Notes: generated by a model not told the origin, from the sequence alone. Positions 50,421 to 60,740 are shown, counted from the first letter of the stretch. The stretch: 64,000 nucleotides of DNA from Commensalibacter melissae (GCF_009734185.1 NZ_CP046393.1:860501-924500), one strand, 5' to 3'. Translations and numbers: made by a program.

Positions 50421-51154
50421 TGACACCGATTATTCTTTTCTATATTTTCGCAATAATTTTGCTACTATCAGCATCGATGGTTGTTTTTGTTCGAAATTCA
50501 GTTCATGCAGCCCTATTTCTAATCCTTGCATTCTGTAATGCCGCTGGATTGTTCATGCTGGCCGGTGCCGAATTTTTGGCTATACTTTTGATAGCCATAT
50601 ATGCTGGTGCAGTCATGGTTCTGTTTATGTTTATTGTAATGACAATGCAAATAGAGCTGGTCCAGTTAAAGGAAGGAATGCAACGTTACATGCCTGTGGG
50701 TTGTATCATTGCTTTTATTCTTGTCGTTGAATTTATTATGATTGCCATCCATTGGCATGTTGATCCTGAATTGATAAGCAGGGGTCAAAATTCTGCGTTG
50801 CATGATATTTCGAATACCAAAGCATTGGGGGATATTTTATATACGCATTATGTTTTGTTATTCCAGGTTTGTGGATTAATCCTGCTTGTTGCAATGATCG
50901 GTGCAATTGTCTTGACCCTGCATAAAAATCCTAAAAACCGTAGACAGAACATTATGCGCCAACATATGCGCGAACCGAGCCAAACTCTGGAAATTCGTGA
51001 TGTGCCCTTGAATAATAGCATTCAGGATATTGGCGGTTTCCTTCGTCCCAAAGAGACTTATTATGGTGTTGCACAAGAGGATTCCTTCGGTCCAAAACCT
51101 GGTGATAAAACCGATATTACTGAAAAAAGACAACAAAGGGAGCAAATGAAATGA
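50420..51154 (+). CDS. nuoJ: NADH-quinone oxidoreductase subunit J
   Basis: NuoJ is a membrane subunit of complex I; its third helix takes part in the conformational switch of the proton path. The protein has five transmembrane segments in about residues 1-170, with the motif [27 protein letters not shown]. The C-terminal tail of about 75 polar, charged residues (from [10 protein letters not shown] to the end) is longer than in most NuoJ proteins I know. The total is 244 residues. It overlaps nuoK by four bases (ATGA). Confidence 0.95.
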   Translation: MTPIILFYIFAIILLLSASMVVFVRNSVHAALFLILAFCNAAGLFMLAGAEFLAILLIAIYAGAVMVLFMFIVMTMQIELVQLKEGMQRYMPVGCIIAFILVVEFIMIAIHWHVDPELISRGQNSALHDISNTKALGDILYTHYVLLFQVCGLILLVAMIGAIVLTLHKNPKNRRQNIMRQHMREPSQTLEIRDVPLNNSIQDIGGFLRPKETYYGVAQEDSFGPKPGDKTDITEKRQQREQMK

Positions 51155-51471
51155 ATATTTTAAATTCTGTGGGGCTTGCTCCCTATATGATTGTCAGTGG
51201 TATTTTATTTTCAATTGGTCTGTTTGGTATTTTTGCCAATCGGAAGAATTTAATTGTTATATTAATGTCTATTGAATTGATGCTTTTATCTGCAAATCTT
51301 AATTTAATTGCATTCTCTTCTTTATATAGCAATTTAACAGGGCAGATTATGGTTATGTTTAGCCTTACAGTCGCCGCTGCAGAATCTGCCATCGGACTTG
51401 CCATCATTATGGTATTTTATCGTAATCGTCGGTCGGTGGAAGTGCAAGATACGATGATGATGAAGGGGTAA
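51151..51471 (+). CDS. nuoK: NADH-quinone oxidoreductase subunit K
   Basis: NuoK is a three-helix membrane subunit in the central proton channel of complex I. The 106-residue protein has the two key glutamates in [19 protein letters not shown] and [18 protein letters not shown]. Length is normal. Its stop lies four bases before nuoL, consistent with a continuous operon. Confidence 0.97.
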   Translation: MNILNSVGLAPYMIVSGILFSIGLFGIFANRKNLIVILMSIELMLLSANLNLIAFSSLYSNLTGQIMVMFSLTVAAAESAIGLAIIMVFYRNRRSVEVQDTMMMKG

Positions 51472-51475
51472 AAAA

Positions 51476-53413
51476 ATGACATCATCATTATTTATTACAG
51501 CTGTTATCTCACCCTTGGCTGGTTTTTTATGCGCAGGGTTAATGGGGCGGATAATCGGTGATTCATTTGCAAAGTTTATTTCTATTCTTGGAATGTCCAT
51601 ATCGGTTACATGTGCATGGCTTGTAACTTGGCAATTTTTTGCCAATCATATGGATAGTCAAGTTGTTCATTTCATGGAGTGGATCAATGCCGGTAATTTT
51701 CATATTAACTGGTATTTGAAACTGGACAGTTTGTCTGTCGCCATGTTGACGATGGTATCAAGCATATCCTTGTTAATCCATATCTATAGTATGGGATATA
51801 TGTCGCATGACACGATGCCAACTTATCGCTTTTTTGCATATTTATCTTTATTTACATTCAGTATGATTGCCTTGATTACCTCTAATAATCTGGTTCAATT
51901 ATTTTTTGGCTGGGAAGGGGTAGGTTTATGCAGTTATTTACTTATTGGATACTGGTATATGCGTCCAGCAGCTATATCAGCCGCAATCAAGGCTTTTGTT
52001 GTAAATCGTATTGCGGATCTATTTTTTCTCGTAGGCATTAGTTTGCTTTTTATCACGACCGGTTCGGTTTTTTATAATGAAATATTTCAAAAATTACCTG
52101 ATTTAGTTCAACTGCATTATCATTTATTGGGTTTTGATTTCCAGATATATGAATTTATTGCATTCCTGCTATTTGTCGGGGCCATGGGAAAGTCTGCCCA
52201 ATTGTTTTTTCATGTATGGTTACCGGATGCAATGGAAGGACCAACGCCAGTTTCCGCACTTATTCATGCCGCAACTATGGTGACAGCAGGTGTATTCTTG
52301 ATGGCAAGAATGTCACCCCTGGTTGAATTGGCTCCACATGTTAAGATATTCATTATTGTTATAGGATCATTAACAGCATTATTTGCCGGTTCTGTTGCTT
52401 TGGTACAATCAGATATTAAGAAATCCATTGCTTATTCAACTTGTTCTCAGCTTGGATATATGTTTGTCGCAGTTGGTGTGGGAACCTATCAAATTGCAGT
52501 ATTCCATTTAACGACACACGCTTTTTTCAAGGCATTGTTGTTTCTTGGTGCGGGATCAGTGATTGTCGCGCTTCATGATGAACAGGATATGTTCAAAATG
52601 GGTGGATTGTATAAAAAATTACCTTTGACTTGCATATTGATGTGGATAGGCTGTTTAGCATTGGGTGGAATATATCCATTTGCAGGTTACTGGTCAAAAG
52701 ATGCCATTCTGGAAGCTGTTTGGGCAAACCAATCTTCCCTGGGATATGCAACTTGGGTTGTATTGTTATTAACTGCGTTTCTTACAAGCCTATATAGCTG
52801 GCGGATGTTGTTTCTTGTGTTCCATGGAAAACCAAAACATAAGGAAAATTATGATCATGCAAAAGAATCTCCTTTCTCTATGACTTTACCCATGATCATA
52901 CTTGGTGTTTCATCAATTATTGGAGGCATTATCCTATATCCTTATTATATAGGTTCTCAACAAGTTATATTTTGGGGAGGTTCAATTGTTAATGTTTCAG
53001 CTAATTTGCATATGATTATTGAACAACATACACCTGCAATTATTGCATTAATGCCACTTATACTTGGTATACTGGGTATTTTAATTGCTTATTTATGTTA
53101 TATAGTTAATCCGAATATCCCTATATCATTAGTTCAGTCAATGAAGGGGTTCTACCGTTTTCTATTAAATGCATGGTATTTTGATAAACTTTACGATGTA
53201 ATAATTATCCGTCCTTATGCGGTTTTGTCTAAGGCATTGTGGAAAATTGGTGAAAAAGATATTATCCAGGAATTTCCTGTCATACTGGCGCAATTTACAA
53301 ATCGTTCTGCCAAAGGGATATCCTGGATTCAAAATGGTTCTTTTGCTTTATATGCTTTTACCATGGCAATTGGGTTGGTGGTTATCGTCGCCACTTTCCT
53401 GATCTATCAATGA
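51476..53413 (+). CDS. nuoL: NADH-quinone oxidoreductase subunit L
   Basis: NuoL is the distal antiporter-like proton-pumping subunit of complex I. The 645-residue protein has the pump residues E147 (FFGWEGVGLCSYLLIGYW), K239 (GAMGKSAQLFFHVWLPDAMEGPTPVSA), H264 and K408 (PFAGYWSKDAIL). A C-terminal extension holds the long lateral helix and anchor (about 540-645, with NAWYFDKLYDVIIIRPYAVLSKALW). This shows it is NuoL and not NuoM. The expected next gene, nuoM, is missing; nuoN starts 26 bases later. Confidence 0.97.
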   Translation: MTSSLFITAVISPLAGFLCAGLMGRIIGDSFAKFISILGMSISVTCAWLVTWQFFANHMDSQVVHFMEWINAGNFHINWYLKLDSLSVAMLTMVSSISLLIHIYSMGYMSHDTMPTYRFFAYLSLFTFSMIALITSNNLVQLFFGWEGVGLCSYLLIGYWYMRPAAISAAIKAFVVNRIADLFFLVGISLLFITTGSVFYNEIFQKLPDLVQLHYHLLGFDFQIYEFIAFLLFVGAMGKSAQLFFHVWLPDAMEGPTPVSALIHAATMVTAGVFLMARMSPLVELAPHVKIFIIVIGSLTALFAGSVALVQSDIKKSIAYSTCSQLGYMFVAVGVGTYQIAVFHLTTHAFFKALLFLGAGSVIVALHDEQDMFKMGGLYKKLPLTCILMWIGCLALGGIYPFAGYWSKDAILEAVWANQSSLGYATWVVLLLTAFLTSLYSWRMLFLVFHGKPKHKENYDHAKESPFSMTLPMIILGVSSIIGGIILYPYYIGSQQVIFWGGSIVNVSANLHMIIEQHTPAIIALMPLILGILGILIAYLCYIVNPNIPISLVQSMKGFYRFLLNAWYFDKLYDVIIIRPYAVLSKALWKIGEKDIIQEFPVILAQFTNRSAKGISWIQNGSFALYAFTMAIGLVVIVATFLIYQ

Positions 53414-53439
53414 TATTAAGTTAAGTCAGGATAAATCCG

Positions 53440-54864
53440 ATGAATTGGACGCTTGCTATTCCAGAAATTGTATTAACAATTGGTGGTCTTATTATATTGT
53501 TATTCGGGGCGCTGCAAAAAAAGGAAAATTCCTTTTTTCCCTCTGCCATTTTTTCCACGGCAATATTTATTGCCGCGGGATTTTTAACGTTAACCAATGC
53601 AAATGGGTTGGCATATTACGGGTTATTTGTAAATGATGAATTTTCCCGTTACATGAAATTGCTGGTTCTTATTGCAGGTTTATTAACAATTATTTTGTCC
53701 TTGGATTTTAATAAAAAAAATAAAACAACATATTTTGAATTTATAGCGTTGATAATTTTTTCCACGGTCGGTGCAATGGTTATGGTCTCATCCAATAATC
53801 TTATGAGCCTGTATCTTGGACTGGAGTTATCTTCGTTATCTTTATATATTTTATGTGCAATTGATCGTAACAATCCGTTATCAGCTGAATCTGGGATTAA
53901 ATATTTCATTTTGGGATCAGTCGCGTCTGCAATTTTACTTTATGGTATTTCTATGCTTTATGGCGCAGCTGGAAGTATGGAATATAACAATGTTCATAAA
54001 GCCATTGCAGCGGCAAATTATAATAATATAGGTTTTGTCGTGGGACTGGTTTTTGTTTTAATCGGAATATGCTTTAAAATTTCTGCAGTACCTTTTCATA
54101 TGTGGACACCGGATGTTTATCAAGGTGCTCCCACGCCTGTTACAACCTTTCTTTCGACGTCGCCAAAATTTGCAGCTTTTGCATTATTTTTACGGTTAAT
54201 GTCGGGACCTTTTGGAACCTTATCCTATCAATGGCAGTTTTTGATTGAAGTTATATCATTGTTATCCATAATTATTGGAAGTATTGGTGCTATATCACAA
54301 TTAAATATTAAAAGAATGATGGCATATTCTTCAGTTGCACATATGGGATATGCAATGGTTGGATTAGCCGCAGGAAATTCAAATGGTGTTTTGGGAACGA
54401 TCATTTACTTGACAACTTATCTTTTCATGAATGTCGGAACTTTTGCCGTGATTACATCTATGACGCGAAAAGGTAAGGTTGTAGAAAACATAAATGATTT
54501 GGCCGGACTTGGTAAAAGTGATCCGGGCATAGCGGTTGCTATGGCAATTTTCATGTTTAGTATGGCAGGTGTTCCGCCACTTGCAGGATTCTTTGGTAAA
54601 TTTATGGTTTTTTGGGCAGCTATTCAGATGCATTTATATGTACTTGCAACAGTTGGAATTGTTGCCAGCGTTTTAAGTGCTTTTTTCTATCTTAGGATTG
54701 TCAAGATCATCTTCATGGATAAATCTCATGGACAACTTGATCATCGTTCATTATCAATTTCTTTTATGTCCTTTGGTATGAGCGCGTTAACGGTAATTTT
54801 TATCATATTTATGGGCCCAATGATGCATGTTGGACGCATTGCAGCTAAATCTTTGTTTAATTAA
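53440..54864 (+). CDS. nuoN: NADH-quinone oxidoreductase subunit N
   Basis: NuoN is the inner antiporter-like subunit of complex I. Identity as NuoN rests on FKISAVPFHMWTPDVYQGAPTPVTTFLSTSPK, the family hallmark with K213 and K243, plus E129 (LYLGLELSSLSLYIL) and K387 (LAGFFGKFMVFWAA). At 474 residues it is full length with about 14 transmembrane helices, and it is not a NuoM/NuoN fusion. It directly follows nuoL, so the gene normally between them is absent. The birA gene follows 18 bases later. Confidence 0.97.
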   Translation: MNWTLAIPEIVLTIGGLIILLFGALQKKENSFFPSAIFSTAIFIAAGFLTLTNANGLAYYGLFVNDEFSRYMKLLVLIAGLLTIILSLDFNKKNKTTYFEFIALIIFSTVGAMVMVSSNNLMSLYLGLELSSLSLYILCAIDRNNPLSAESGIKYFILGSVASAILLYGISMLYGAAGSMEYNNVHKAIAAANYNNIGFVVGLVFVLIGICFKISAVPFHMWTPDVYQGAPTPVTTFLSTSPKFAAFALFLRLMSGPFGTLSYQWQFLIEVISLLSIIIGSIGAISQLNIKRMMAYSSVAHMGYAMVGLAAGNSNGVLGTIIYLTTYLFMNVGTFAVITSMTRKGKVVENINDLAGLGKSDPGIAVAMAIFMFSMAGVPPLAGFFGKFMVFWAAIQMHLYVLATVGIVASVLSAFFYLRIVKIIFMDKSHGQLDHRSLSISFMSFGMSALTVIFIIFMGPMMHVGRIAAKSLFN

Positions 54865-54882
54865 TCATTTAAGTGTCTAAAC

Positions 54883-55638
54883 GTGGAAAAAAGAAGTTTC
54901 TGGAAATTTGAACATTATTCCACGTTATCGTCTACCAATGATCACTGCATTGAGATTGCCAGATCAGGAAATAAAACCGATCTGGCTGTTTTGGCTGACT
55001 CTCAGTCATCACCACGGGGAAGCCGTGGGCGCAAATGGATCGAGCCTCAGGGTAATTTAGCCTTTTCTTTATTATATTGGCCAAGATCATCGAATATAAA
55101 ATTGAATTGGATTCCATTTGTTGCAGCATTGTCTCTTTATGATGCTGTAAGATTTTACAGCAAAGTCGATCATGAATTATTTATTAAATGGCCTAATGAT
55201 CTATTGTATAAAAACAGGAAAATTGGTGGAATTCTAATTGAAAGCAATATTTCCAAGACCAGTCATTTAGAATGGTTGGTTATGGGTTTTGGTGTCAATA
55301 TCAATAGTTATCCTGATTTGAATAGAAAATTGGGTTGTTTAAAAGATTTTGTAACTAAACCACCCTTAGCAAAAGAGTTATCAAAGAAAATTATATATTA
55401 TTTTGATTATTGGATAAATTTTTTAACAAATGATCAGGAAAAAATTATACGTGAGGCATGGATAGAGAAATCAATACCTTTAAATTCAAAATTAACTGTA
55501 AATTTACAGCAAAATAGTTGGGAAGGAATTTATTGTGGTATTGATGAACATGGGTTACTATTATTACAAACTGTAAAGGAAATGCGAAGTTTCTCTACGG
55601 GTGAAGTTTTTTGGTTAGATAATTCTCAGGATTGTTAA
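54883..55638 (+). CDS. birA: Biotin-[acetyl-CoA-carboxylase] ligase
   Basis: BirA activates biotin to biotinyl-AMP and attaches it to the biotin carboxyl carrier protein of acetyl-CoA carboxylase. The 251-residue protein has the ligase core (SSPRGSRGRKWIEPQGNLAFSLL, FIKWPNDLLYKNRKIGGILIES, VMGFGVNIN) and a small C-terminal domain. It lacks the N-terminal DNA-binding domain of E. coli BirA, so it is not a repressor. The start is a GTG. Position after nuoN and before coaX is standard in alphaproteobacteria. Confidence 0.95.
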   Translation: MEKRSFWKFEHYSTLSSTNDHCIEIARSGNKTDLAVLADSQSSPRGSRGRKWIEPQGNLAFSLLYWPRSSNIKLNWIPFVAALSLYDAVRFYSKVDHELFIKWPNDLLYKNRKIGGILIESNISKTSHLEWLVMGFGVNINSYPDLNRKLGCLKDFVTKPPLAKELSKKIIYYFDYWINFLTNDQEKIIREAWIEKSIPLNSKLTVNLQQNSWEGIYCGIDEHGLLLLQTVKEMRSFSTGEVFWLDNSQDC

Positions 55639-55641
55639 AGT

Positions 55642-56412
55642 GTGTTAATGGTCATTGATGCGGGCAATACCAATGTTGTATTTGCTATACATAATGGTGA
55701 AAAATGGGTGGGTTCATGGCGAATGAGTACTATTCCCAACCATACATCAGATGAATACGCCGCGACATTACTTATTTTACTGCAAGCACGTGGGATAAAA
55801 ACTCATCAGATTGACAACATTATCATTGGTACTGTTGTTCCTCCGATTTTATATCAATTGAGATTATTGTGTCGACAATGGTTTGGCGTCGAACCTCTTA
55901 TCGCTTCATCTGATCTGGATTGGGGATTCAAAATTTTAATTGATAATCCTTATGAAGTGGGTGTTGATCGTTTGCTAAATGGCCTAGCAGCTCATACTCT
56001 ATTTGGGGGTCCTTTAATTGTTGTGGATCTAGGGACAGCCACAACATTTGATGTTATTGATGAAAAAGGAAATTATTGCGGAGGAATTATTTCACCCGGT
56101 CTCACTTTATCTTTGGAATCTCTACATAAAGCCGCAGCTCGATTACCAAAGATCGGTATAACGAAACCTATTTCCGTGATAGGTAAAGAAACAGTTAACG
56201 CAATGCGATCAGGTATATATTGGGGATATATAGGTCTTATTGAGGGTATCATAAAAAGGATTGGAGCCGAAGCTAATTGTTCCTATCGCGTTATAGGAAC
56301 AGGCGGATTGGCATCCTTATTGGCAGAAGGTACCGATATTTTTGAAAAAATTAGTCTGGAATTAACGTTAGAAGGATTAAGATTGCTTGCAAATCGTAAT
56401 AAAACATCATAG
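55642..56412 (+). CDS. coaX: Type III pantothenate kinase
   Basis: CoaX phosphorylates pantothenate in the first step of CoA synthesis and, unlike CoaA, is not inhibited by CoA. The 256-residue ASKHA-fold protein has [15 protein letters not shown], the [14 protein letters not shown] motif, [28 protein letters not shown] and the C-terminal [15 protein letters not shown]. The start is taken as a GTG, and an ATG two codons later is possible. It starts three bases after birA. Confidence 0.95.
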   Translation: MLMVIDAGNTNVVFAIHNGEKWVGSWRMSTIPNHTSDEYAATLLILLQARGIKTHQIDNIIIGTVVPPILYQLRLLCRQWFGVEPLIASSDLDWGFKILIDNPYEVGVDRLLNGLAAHTLFGGPLIVVDLGTATTFDVIDEKGNYCGGIISPGLTLSLESLHKAAARLPKIGITKPISVIGKETVNAMRSGIYWGYIGLIEGIIKRIGAEANCSYRVIGTGGLASLLAEGTDIFEKISLELTLEGLRLLANRNKTS

Positions 56413-56435
56413 TAAAAATAATAAAAAGGGTAAAC

Positions 56436-58079
56436 ATGAATGAAACTGCAAACGATTTTGCCTTTCTTCCCTTAGGAGGAACAGGTGAAATTGGTATGAA
56501 TTTTAATTTATATCGTCTTAATGGGTCATGGCTTGCATTTGATTGTGGCATTGGTTTTAGTGGTAACGACATGCCGGAAGCCGATATTCTGGTGCCTGAT
56601 CCTGAGTTCATCATTCGATATAAAGATAGTTTGTTAGGATTGGTTATCACTCACGCACATGAAGATCATATCGGTGCGATAACATATCTTTGGGAAGCAT
56701 TGGAGTGTCCAATCTATGCAACATCGTTTGCCGCTTCAATTATTAGAAGAAAATTGAGAGAGGCTAACTTACTGAATGATGTCACAATTCATCTGATTGA
56801 TATTGGAGCCCGTATCAGAATTGGGGAATTTGATCTGGAATTTATACCTGTAACGCATTCTATACCTGAAGCACAAAGTGTTGTAATTCGCACTCCTTAT
56901 GGAACAGTATTACATACAGGTGACTGGAAATTCGATCCTGATCCTGTAATAGGTCATCCAACAAATCTTTCAAAATTTGCCGAGATAGGTGATGAAGGTG
57001 TTTTGGCAATGATTTGTGATAGTACGAATGCGATTGTCAGACGTGCGCCTGAATCAGAGGGTGCAGTCAGAAAAAGCATGGTTGATCTTATTGCTAATAT
57101 CAGGGGAAGAGTTGCAGTAACTTGTTTCGCAAGTAATGTTTCAAGGATCGAAACCATTGCTTATGCAGCAAAACAGGCCAATCGCCCTGTGGTAATTATT
57201 GGCCGCTCTTTGCAGAATATTGAAATTGCAGCACGTGAAAATGGATATTTTCGGGGTATTCCTCCGTTTTATACGGAACAGAATATGAATGAAATTGATC
57301 AGGAAAATGTTGTATTCATTATTACGGGAAGTCAAGGGGAGGAAAGATCAGCCTTAACTCGTATTTCCTATGATACACATCAACATATATCTTTTGGTGT
57401 TGGAGATACTGTTATTTACAGCAGTCGTACAATTCCAGGTAATGAATTGGCAATCATGCGTGTACAGGATAATCTGGTGCGTCGCGGGGTCAGGGTAATA
57501 ACATCCGTAGATCATTTGGTTCATGTTTCAGGACATGCCAGTCATGATGAAGTTACAGAATTATATAAACTGGTAAAACCAAAATACGGTATTCCTGTTC
57601 ATGGTGAGTGGGTTCATTTGAATGCACAGGCGGAAATTGCCAAGTCTTGTAACTCTGAACCTATCCTGCTTGAGGATGGAGATATCATTCAATTGGCACC
57701 AGGACCAACCAAAATTGTAAATAGTGTACCTTATGGCCGCTTGACGGTTGATGGAAATAGGCTTTTATCTATAGATGGGAACGTATTGGCAGCACGTCGA
57801 CGCATGCTTTATAACGGTGTTATTGTTGCAAGTTTTGCAGTGGATGATGAGGGTATGTTGTTGAGTGATCCAAATATAAGCGCGCCCGGTTTACTGGATC
57901 AGTATGATGATTGTGATCTGATTATTGATAATTTTGCCGATGCAATTGAACAATTGCCAAGAACAGTTCGGTTGAATGACGAAGAATTAATTGACAAATC
58001 GAAATCAATACTAAGACGTATTCTGGGGCGTAAGCTTGGTAAAAAACCGCTTATCGAGGTTCACGTCATACGGTTGTGA
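56436..58079 (+). CDS. rnj: Ribonuclease J
   Basis: RNase J is a metallo-beta-lactamase-fold enzyme with endo- and 5'-exoribonuclease activity in mRNA decay and rRNA maturation. The 547-residue protein has the metal motif LVITHAHEDHIGAITYLW, GTVLHTGDWKFDPDP, the beta-CASP region with VAVTCFASNVSRIETIA, and HVSGHASHDEVTELYKLVKPKYGIPVHGEW. The gene sits between coaX and proS, the common alphaproteobacterial order. Confidence 0.96.
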   Translation: MNETANDFAFLPLGGTGEIGMNFNLYRLNGSWLAFDCGIGFSGNDMPEADILVPDPEFIIRYKDSLLGLVITHAHEDHIGAITYLWEALECPIYATSFAASIIRRKLREANLLNDVTIHLIDIGARIRIGEFDLEFIPVTHSIPEAQSVVIRTPYGTVLHTGDWKFDPDPVIGHPTNLSKFAEIGDEGVLAMICDSTNAIVRRAPESEGAVRKSMVDLIANIRGRVAVTCFASNVSRIETIAYAAKQANRPVVIIGRSLQNIEIAARENGYFRGIPPFYTEQNMNEIDQENVVFIITGSQGEERSALTRISYDTHQHISFGVGDTVIYSSRTIPGNELAIMRVQDNLVRRGVRVITSVDHLVHVSGHASHDEVTELYKLVKPKYGIPVHGEWVHLNAQAEIAKSCNSEPILLEDGDIIQLAPGPTKIVNSVPYGRLTVDGNRLLSIDGNVLAARRRMLYNGVIVASFAVDDEGMLLSDPNISAPGLLDQYDDCDLIIDNFADAIEQLPRTVRLNDEELIDKSKSILRRILGRKLGKKPLIEVHVIRL

Positions 58080-58150
58080 TATTCTATTGATATTGAGTAA
58101 TATTGATCGATTGTAATGTTTCATAAAAATATGGTTTTAATAGGATAAAT

Positions 58151-59473
58151 ATGCGTCTATCGTCCAGTTTTCTTCCAACTTTAAAAGAAGATCCAGCTGA
58201 AGCTCAAATTATCTCTCATCGTCTCATGTTAAGAACAGGGATGGTTCGGCAAATGTCTTCTGGCATTTATGCATGGCTGCCCTTGGGCTTGAGAGTTCTT
58301 GACAATATATCGAGAATTGTGAGGGAAGAACAAAATGCTATCAATGCACAGGAAGTTTTGATGCCAACTTTGCAATCGGCGGATTTATGGAAACGTTCTG
58401 GGCGTTATGATGCTTATGGACCGGAAATGCTTCGTATTGTTGATCGTCACAAACGTGATCTTTTATATGGTCCCACGAATGAAGAAATGATAACGGATAT
58501 ATTTGGACAATTTATAAAATCCTATAAAGAACTTCCACAGCTTTTATACCAAATTCAGTGGAAGTTCAGGGATGAAATTCGTCCACGTTTCGGTGTGATG
58601 CGCGGACGGGAATTCTATATGAAAGATGGATACAGTTTTGATCTTAATTATGAAGATGCCGTTGTAACCTATCATAAAATGATGCTTTCTTATCTCAGGA
58701 CATTTCAAAGAATTGGTGTAAAAGCAATTCCAATGTTGGCTGATACAGGTCCGATAGGTGGAGACTTAAGTCATGAATTTATTATTTTGGCACCTACGGG
58801 TGAAAGCGGGATCTATTTTGATTCTGATTTCACGGAACAGAACTGGCTTGAAATGCCGGTTGATATAAATGATAAGGAATCCTTGGCCGCTTTCTTCCAA
58901 CGTATGACACGATTTTATGCCGCCACTGATGAAAAACATGATCAGAATGAGTGGCAAAAAGTTCCAGAATCCAGACGCTGTGAAGGACGTGGAATTGAGG
59001 TAGGTCAAATCTTCTATTTTGGAACAAAATATACAGAAGCAATGAATGTTTCTGTGATAGGACCTGATAGTGACAAAATAAATCCTCACATGGGTTCTTA
59101 CGGTATTGGGGTTTCCCGTCTTGTCGGGGCAATAATTGAATCATCACATGATGATCAGGGGATAATATGGCCAGATGCTATTGCTCCTTTCAAAGCCGTG
59201 ATTATTAATTTGGGATTGAAGAATCAAGCTTGTAAGGATGCTTGTGAAGCATTGTATAAAATGGATCAAGAACAGTTGTTATATGATGATCGTGATGAAC
59301 GGGCTGGAGTGAAATTTGCAGATGCTGATTTGATAGGGCACCCTTGGCAAATTATTATCGGTCCAAGAGGGATAGGTAATAATGTTGTCGAGATTAAACG
59401 TCGTGAAACCGGCGAAAGAATGGAAGTATCTATAGAACAGGTGATGCATTATATTTCCTCTTATCAAAGGTAA
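58151..59473 (+). CDS. proS: Prolyl-tRNA synthetase, short alphaproteobacterial type
   Basis: The enzyme charges tRNA-Pro. The 440-residue class II synthetase has motif 1 ([17 protein letters not shown]...QEVLMPTLQ), motif 2 ([30 protein letters not shown]), motif 3 ([14 protein letters not shown]) and a C-terminal anticodon-binding domain. It lacks the ~180-residue insertion (INS) editing domain found in E. coli ProS. That is normal for alphaproteobacteria, so mischarged Ala-tRNA-Pro would have to be cleared by a separate deacylase. Confidence 0.96.
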   Translation: MRLSSSFLPTLKEDPAEAQIISHRLMLRTGMVRQMSSGIYAWLPLGLRVLDNISRIVREEQNAINAQEVLMPTLQSADLWKRSGRYDAYGPEMLRIVDRHKRDLLYGPTNEEMITDIFGQFIKSYKELPQLLYQIQWKFRDEIRPRFGVMRGREFYMKDGYSFDLNYEDAVVTYHKMMLSYLRTFQRIGVKAIPMLADTGPIGGDLSHEFIILAPTGESGIYFDSDFTEQNWLEMPVDINDKESLAAFFQRMTRFYAATDEKHDQNEWQKVPESRRCEGRGIEVGQIFYFGTKYTEAMNVSVIGPDSDKINPHMGSYGIGVSRLVGAIIESSHDDQGIIWPDAIAPFKAVIINLGLKNQACKDACEALYKMDQEQLLYDDRDERAGVKFADADLIGHPWQIIIGPRGIGNNVVEIKRRETGERMEVSIEQVMHYISSYQR

Positions 59474-59480
59474 TGGATTT

Positions 59481-60740
59481 ATGTTTGGCTCTTTTGAAAG
59501 AATGGTTGCAAAACGATATCTTCGTGCAAGAAAAGGTGAGCGTTTTGTTTCAATAATAGCTATTTTTTCATTAATAGGAATAGCCTTGGGAGTTGGAACA
59601 TTAATAGTCGTTATGGCTGTCATGAATGGTTTCAAGGCTGATTTATTGGGACGTATACTAGGCTTGAATGGAGATTTGAGTGTATACAGTCAATCTTATG
59701 ATGGGCCAACCTCTTTAAGGGGATATAATAATTTATCCAACAGAATTGAACAAATGTCTTATATTACATCAGCCATTCCCTTTATTGAAGGACAAGTGTT
59801 GATAAATGCTGGAAATTTCAACTCTGGTGGAATGGTTAGGGGAATGACAGCTTCTGGTTTGAAAAAACTTAAAATCATTAGCAAAACTCTCGATCCAACA
59901 GTTTTGAAACAATTTCAAGGCGATGATGTCATCATTATTGGTGAAACTCTTGCTGAGCAAGCAAATCTGGGAGTTGGTTCAAGGTTAACTTTAATTTCAC
60001 CTAAAGGGTCCGCAACAGTAATGGGTAATATTCCCAGAATCAAATCCTATAGAATTATTGGTATTTTTGATTCTGGTATGCATGAATATAATTCCAGTTA
60101 TGTTTTTTTACCGATGCGGGCAGCACAGAAATATTTTCAGCTTGATGATGAGGTAACAGGGATCCAGATATTCTCGAATGATTCAACCCATATTCAAGCT
60201 GTTACGCATCAACTTGAGAATTCGTTTAGAAATGATAATCTGAAATTTGTCGATTGGACTCAGAGCAACAATGCTTTTTTTGGAGCAGTGCAAGTTGAAC
60301 AGAATGTGATGTTTCTTATTCTGGCGTTAATTATCTTGGTTGCTGCTTTTAATGTCATATCCTCTTTGATTATGATGGTCAAGGATAAAACACGTGATAT
60401 TGCCATACTTAGAACCATGGGGGCATCACGTGGTGCGATAATGCGGATATTCCTGATGTGCGGGGCATCTGTTGGGGTAACAGGAACACTGATAGGAACT
60501 GTATTGGGAATTTTATTTTGTAAAAATATAGAACATATACGTCAGGGTTTGCAAAAAATCACGGGAACAAATCTATTTAATCCTGAGGTTTATTATCTTG
60601 AACATTTGCCGGCTAAGTTAGATTGGTCAGATGTGATACAGGTTGTGTCAATGGCTCTGTTCCTTTCTTTACTGGCGACATTATACCCATCTTGGAAAGC
60701 AGCAAAAACGGATCCAGTTGAGGCATTGAGAAATGAATAA
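59481..60740 (+). CDS. lolC: Lipoprotein-releasing permease LolC/LolE
   Basis: This is the membrane subunit of the Lol ABC system, which extracts outer-membrane lipoproteins from the inner membrane. The 419-residue protein has the N-terminal FERMVAKRYLRARKGERFVSIIAIFSLIGIALGVGTLIVVMAVMNGF, a large periplasmic domain (about 45-270) and three C-terminal transmembrane helices with FNVISSLIMMVKDKTRDIAILRTMGASRGAIMRIF. It overlaps lolD by eight bases. Alphaproteobacteria often have one LolC/E-type protein acting as a homodimer. Confidence 0.94.
   Translation: MFGSFERMVAKRYLRARKGERFVSIIAIFSLIGIALGVGTLIVVMAVMNGFKADLLGRILGLNGDLSVYSQSYDGPTSLRGYNNLSNRIEQMSYITSAIPFIEGQVLINAGNFNSGGMVRGMTASGLKKLKIISKTLDPTVLKQFQGDDVIIIGETLAEQANLGVGSRLTLISPKGSATVMGNIPRIKSYRIIGIFDSGMHEYNSSYVFLPMRAAQKYFQLDDEVTGIQIFSNDSTHIQAVTHQLENSFRNDNLKFVDWTQSNNAFFGAVQVEQNVMFLILALIILVAAFNVISSLIMMVKDKTRDIAILRTMGASRGAIMRIFLMCGASVGVTGTLIGTVLGILFCKNIEHIRQGLQKITGTNLFNPEVYYLEHLPAKLDWSDVIQVVSMALFLSLLATLYPSWKAAKTDPVEALRNE

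Noticed and set aside
53414-53439. A remnant of nuoM between nuoL and nuoN
   Set aside because: Only 26 bases separate the two genes, and they read as a normal ribosome-binding region. No nuoM fragment is visible there or fused to either gene.
58151-59473. Truncated ProS because the editing insertion is missing
   Set aside because: The ~440-residue form without the INS domain is the normal alphaproteobacterial type. All three class II motifs and the anticodon domain are present.
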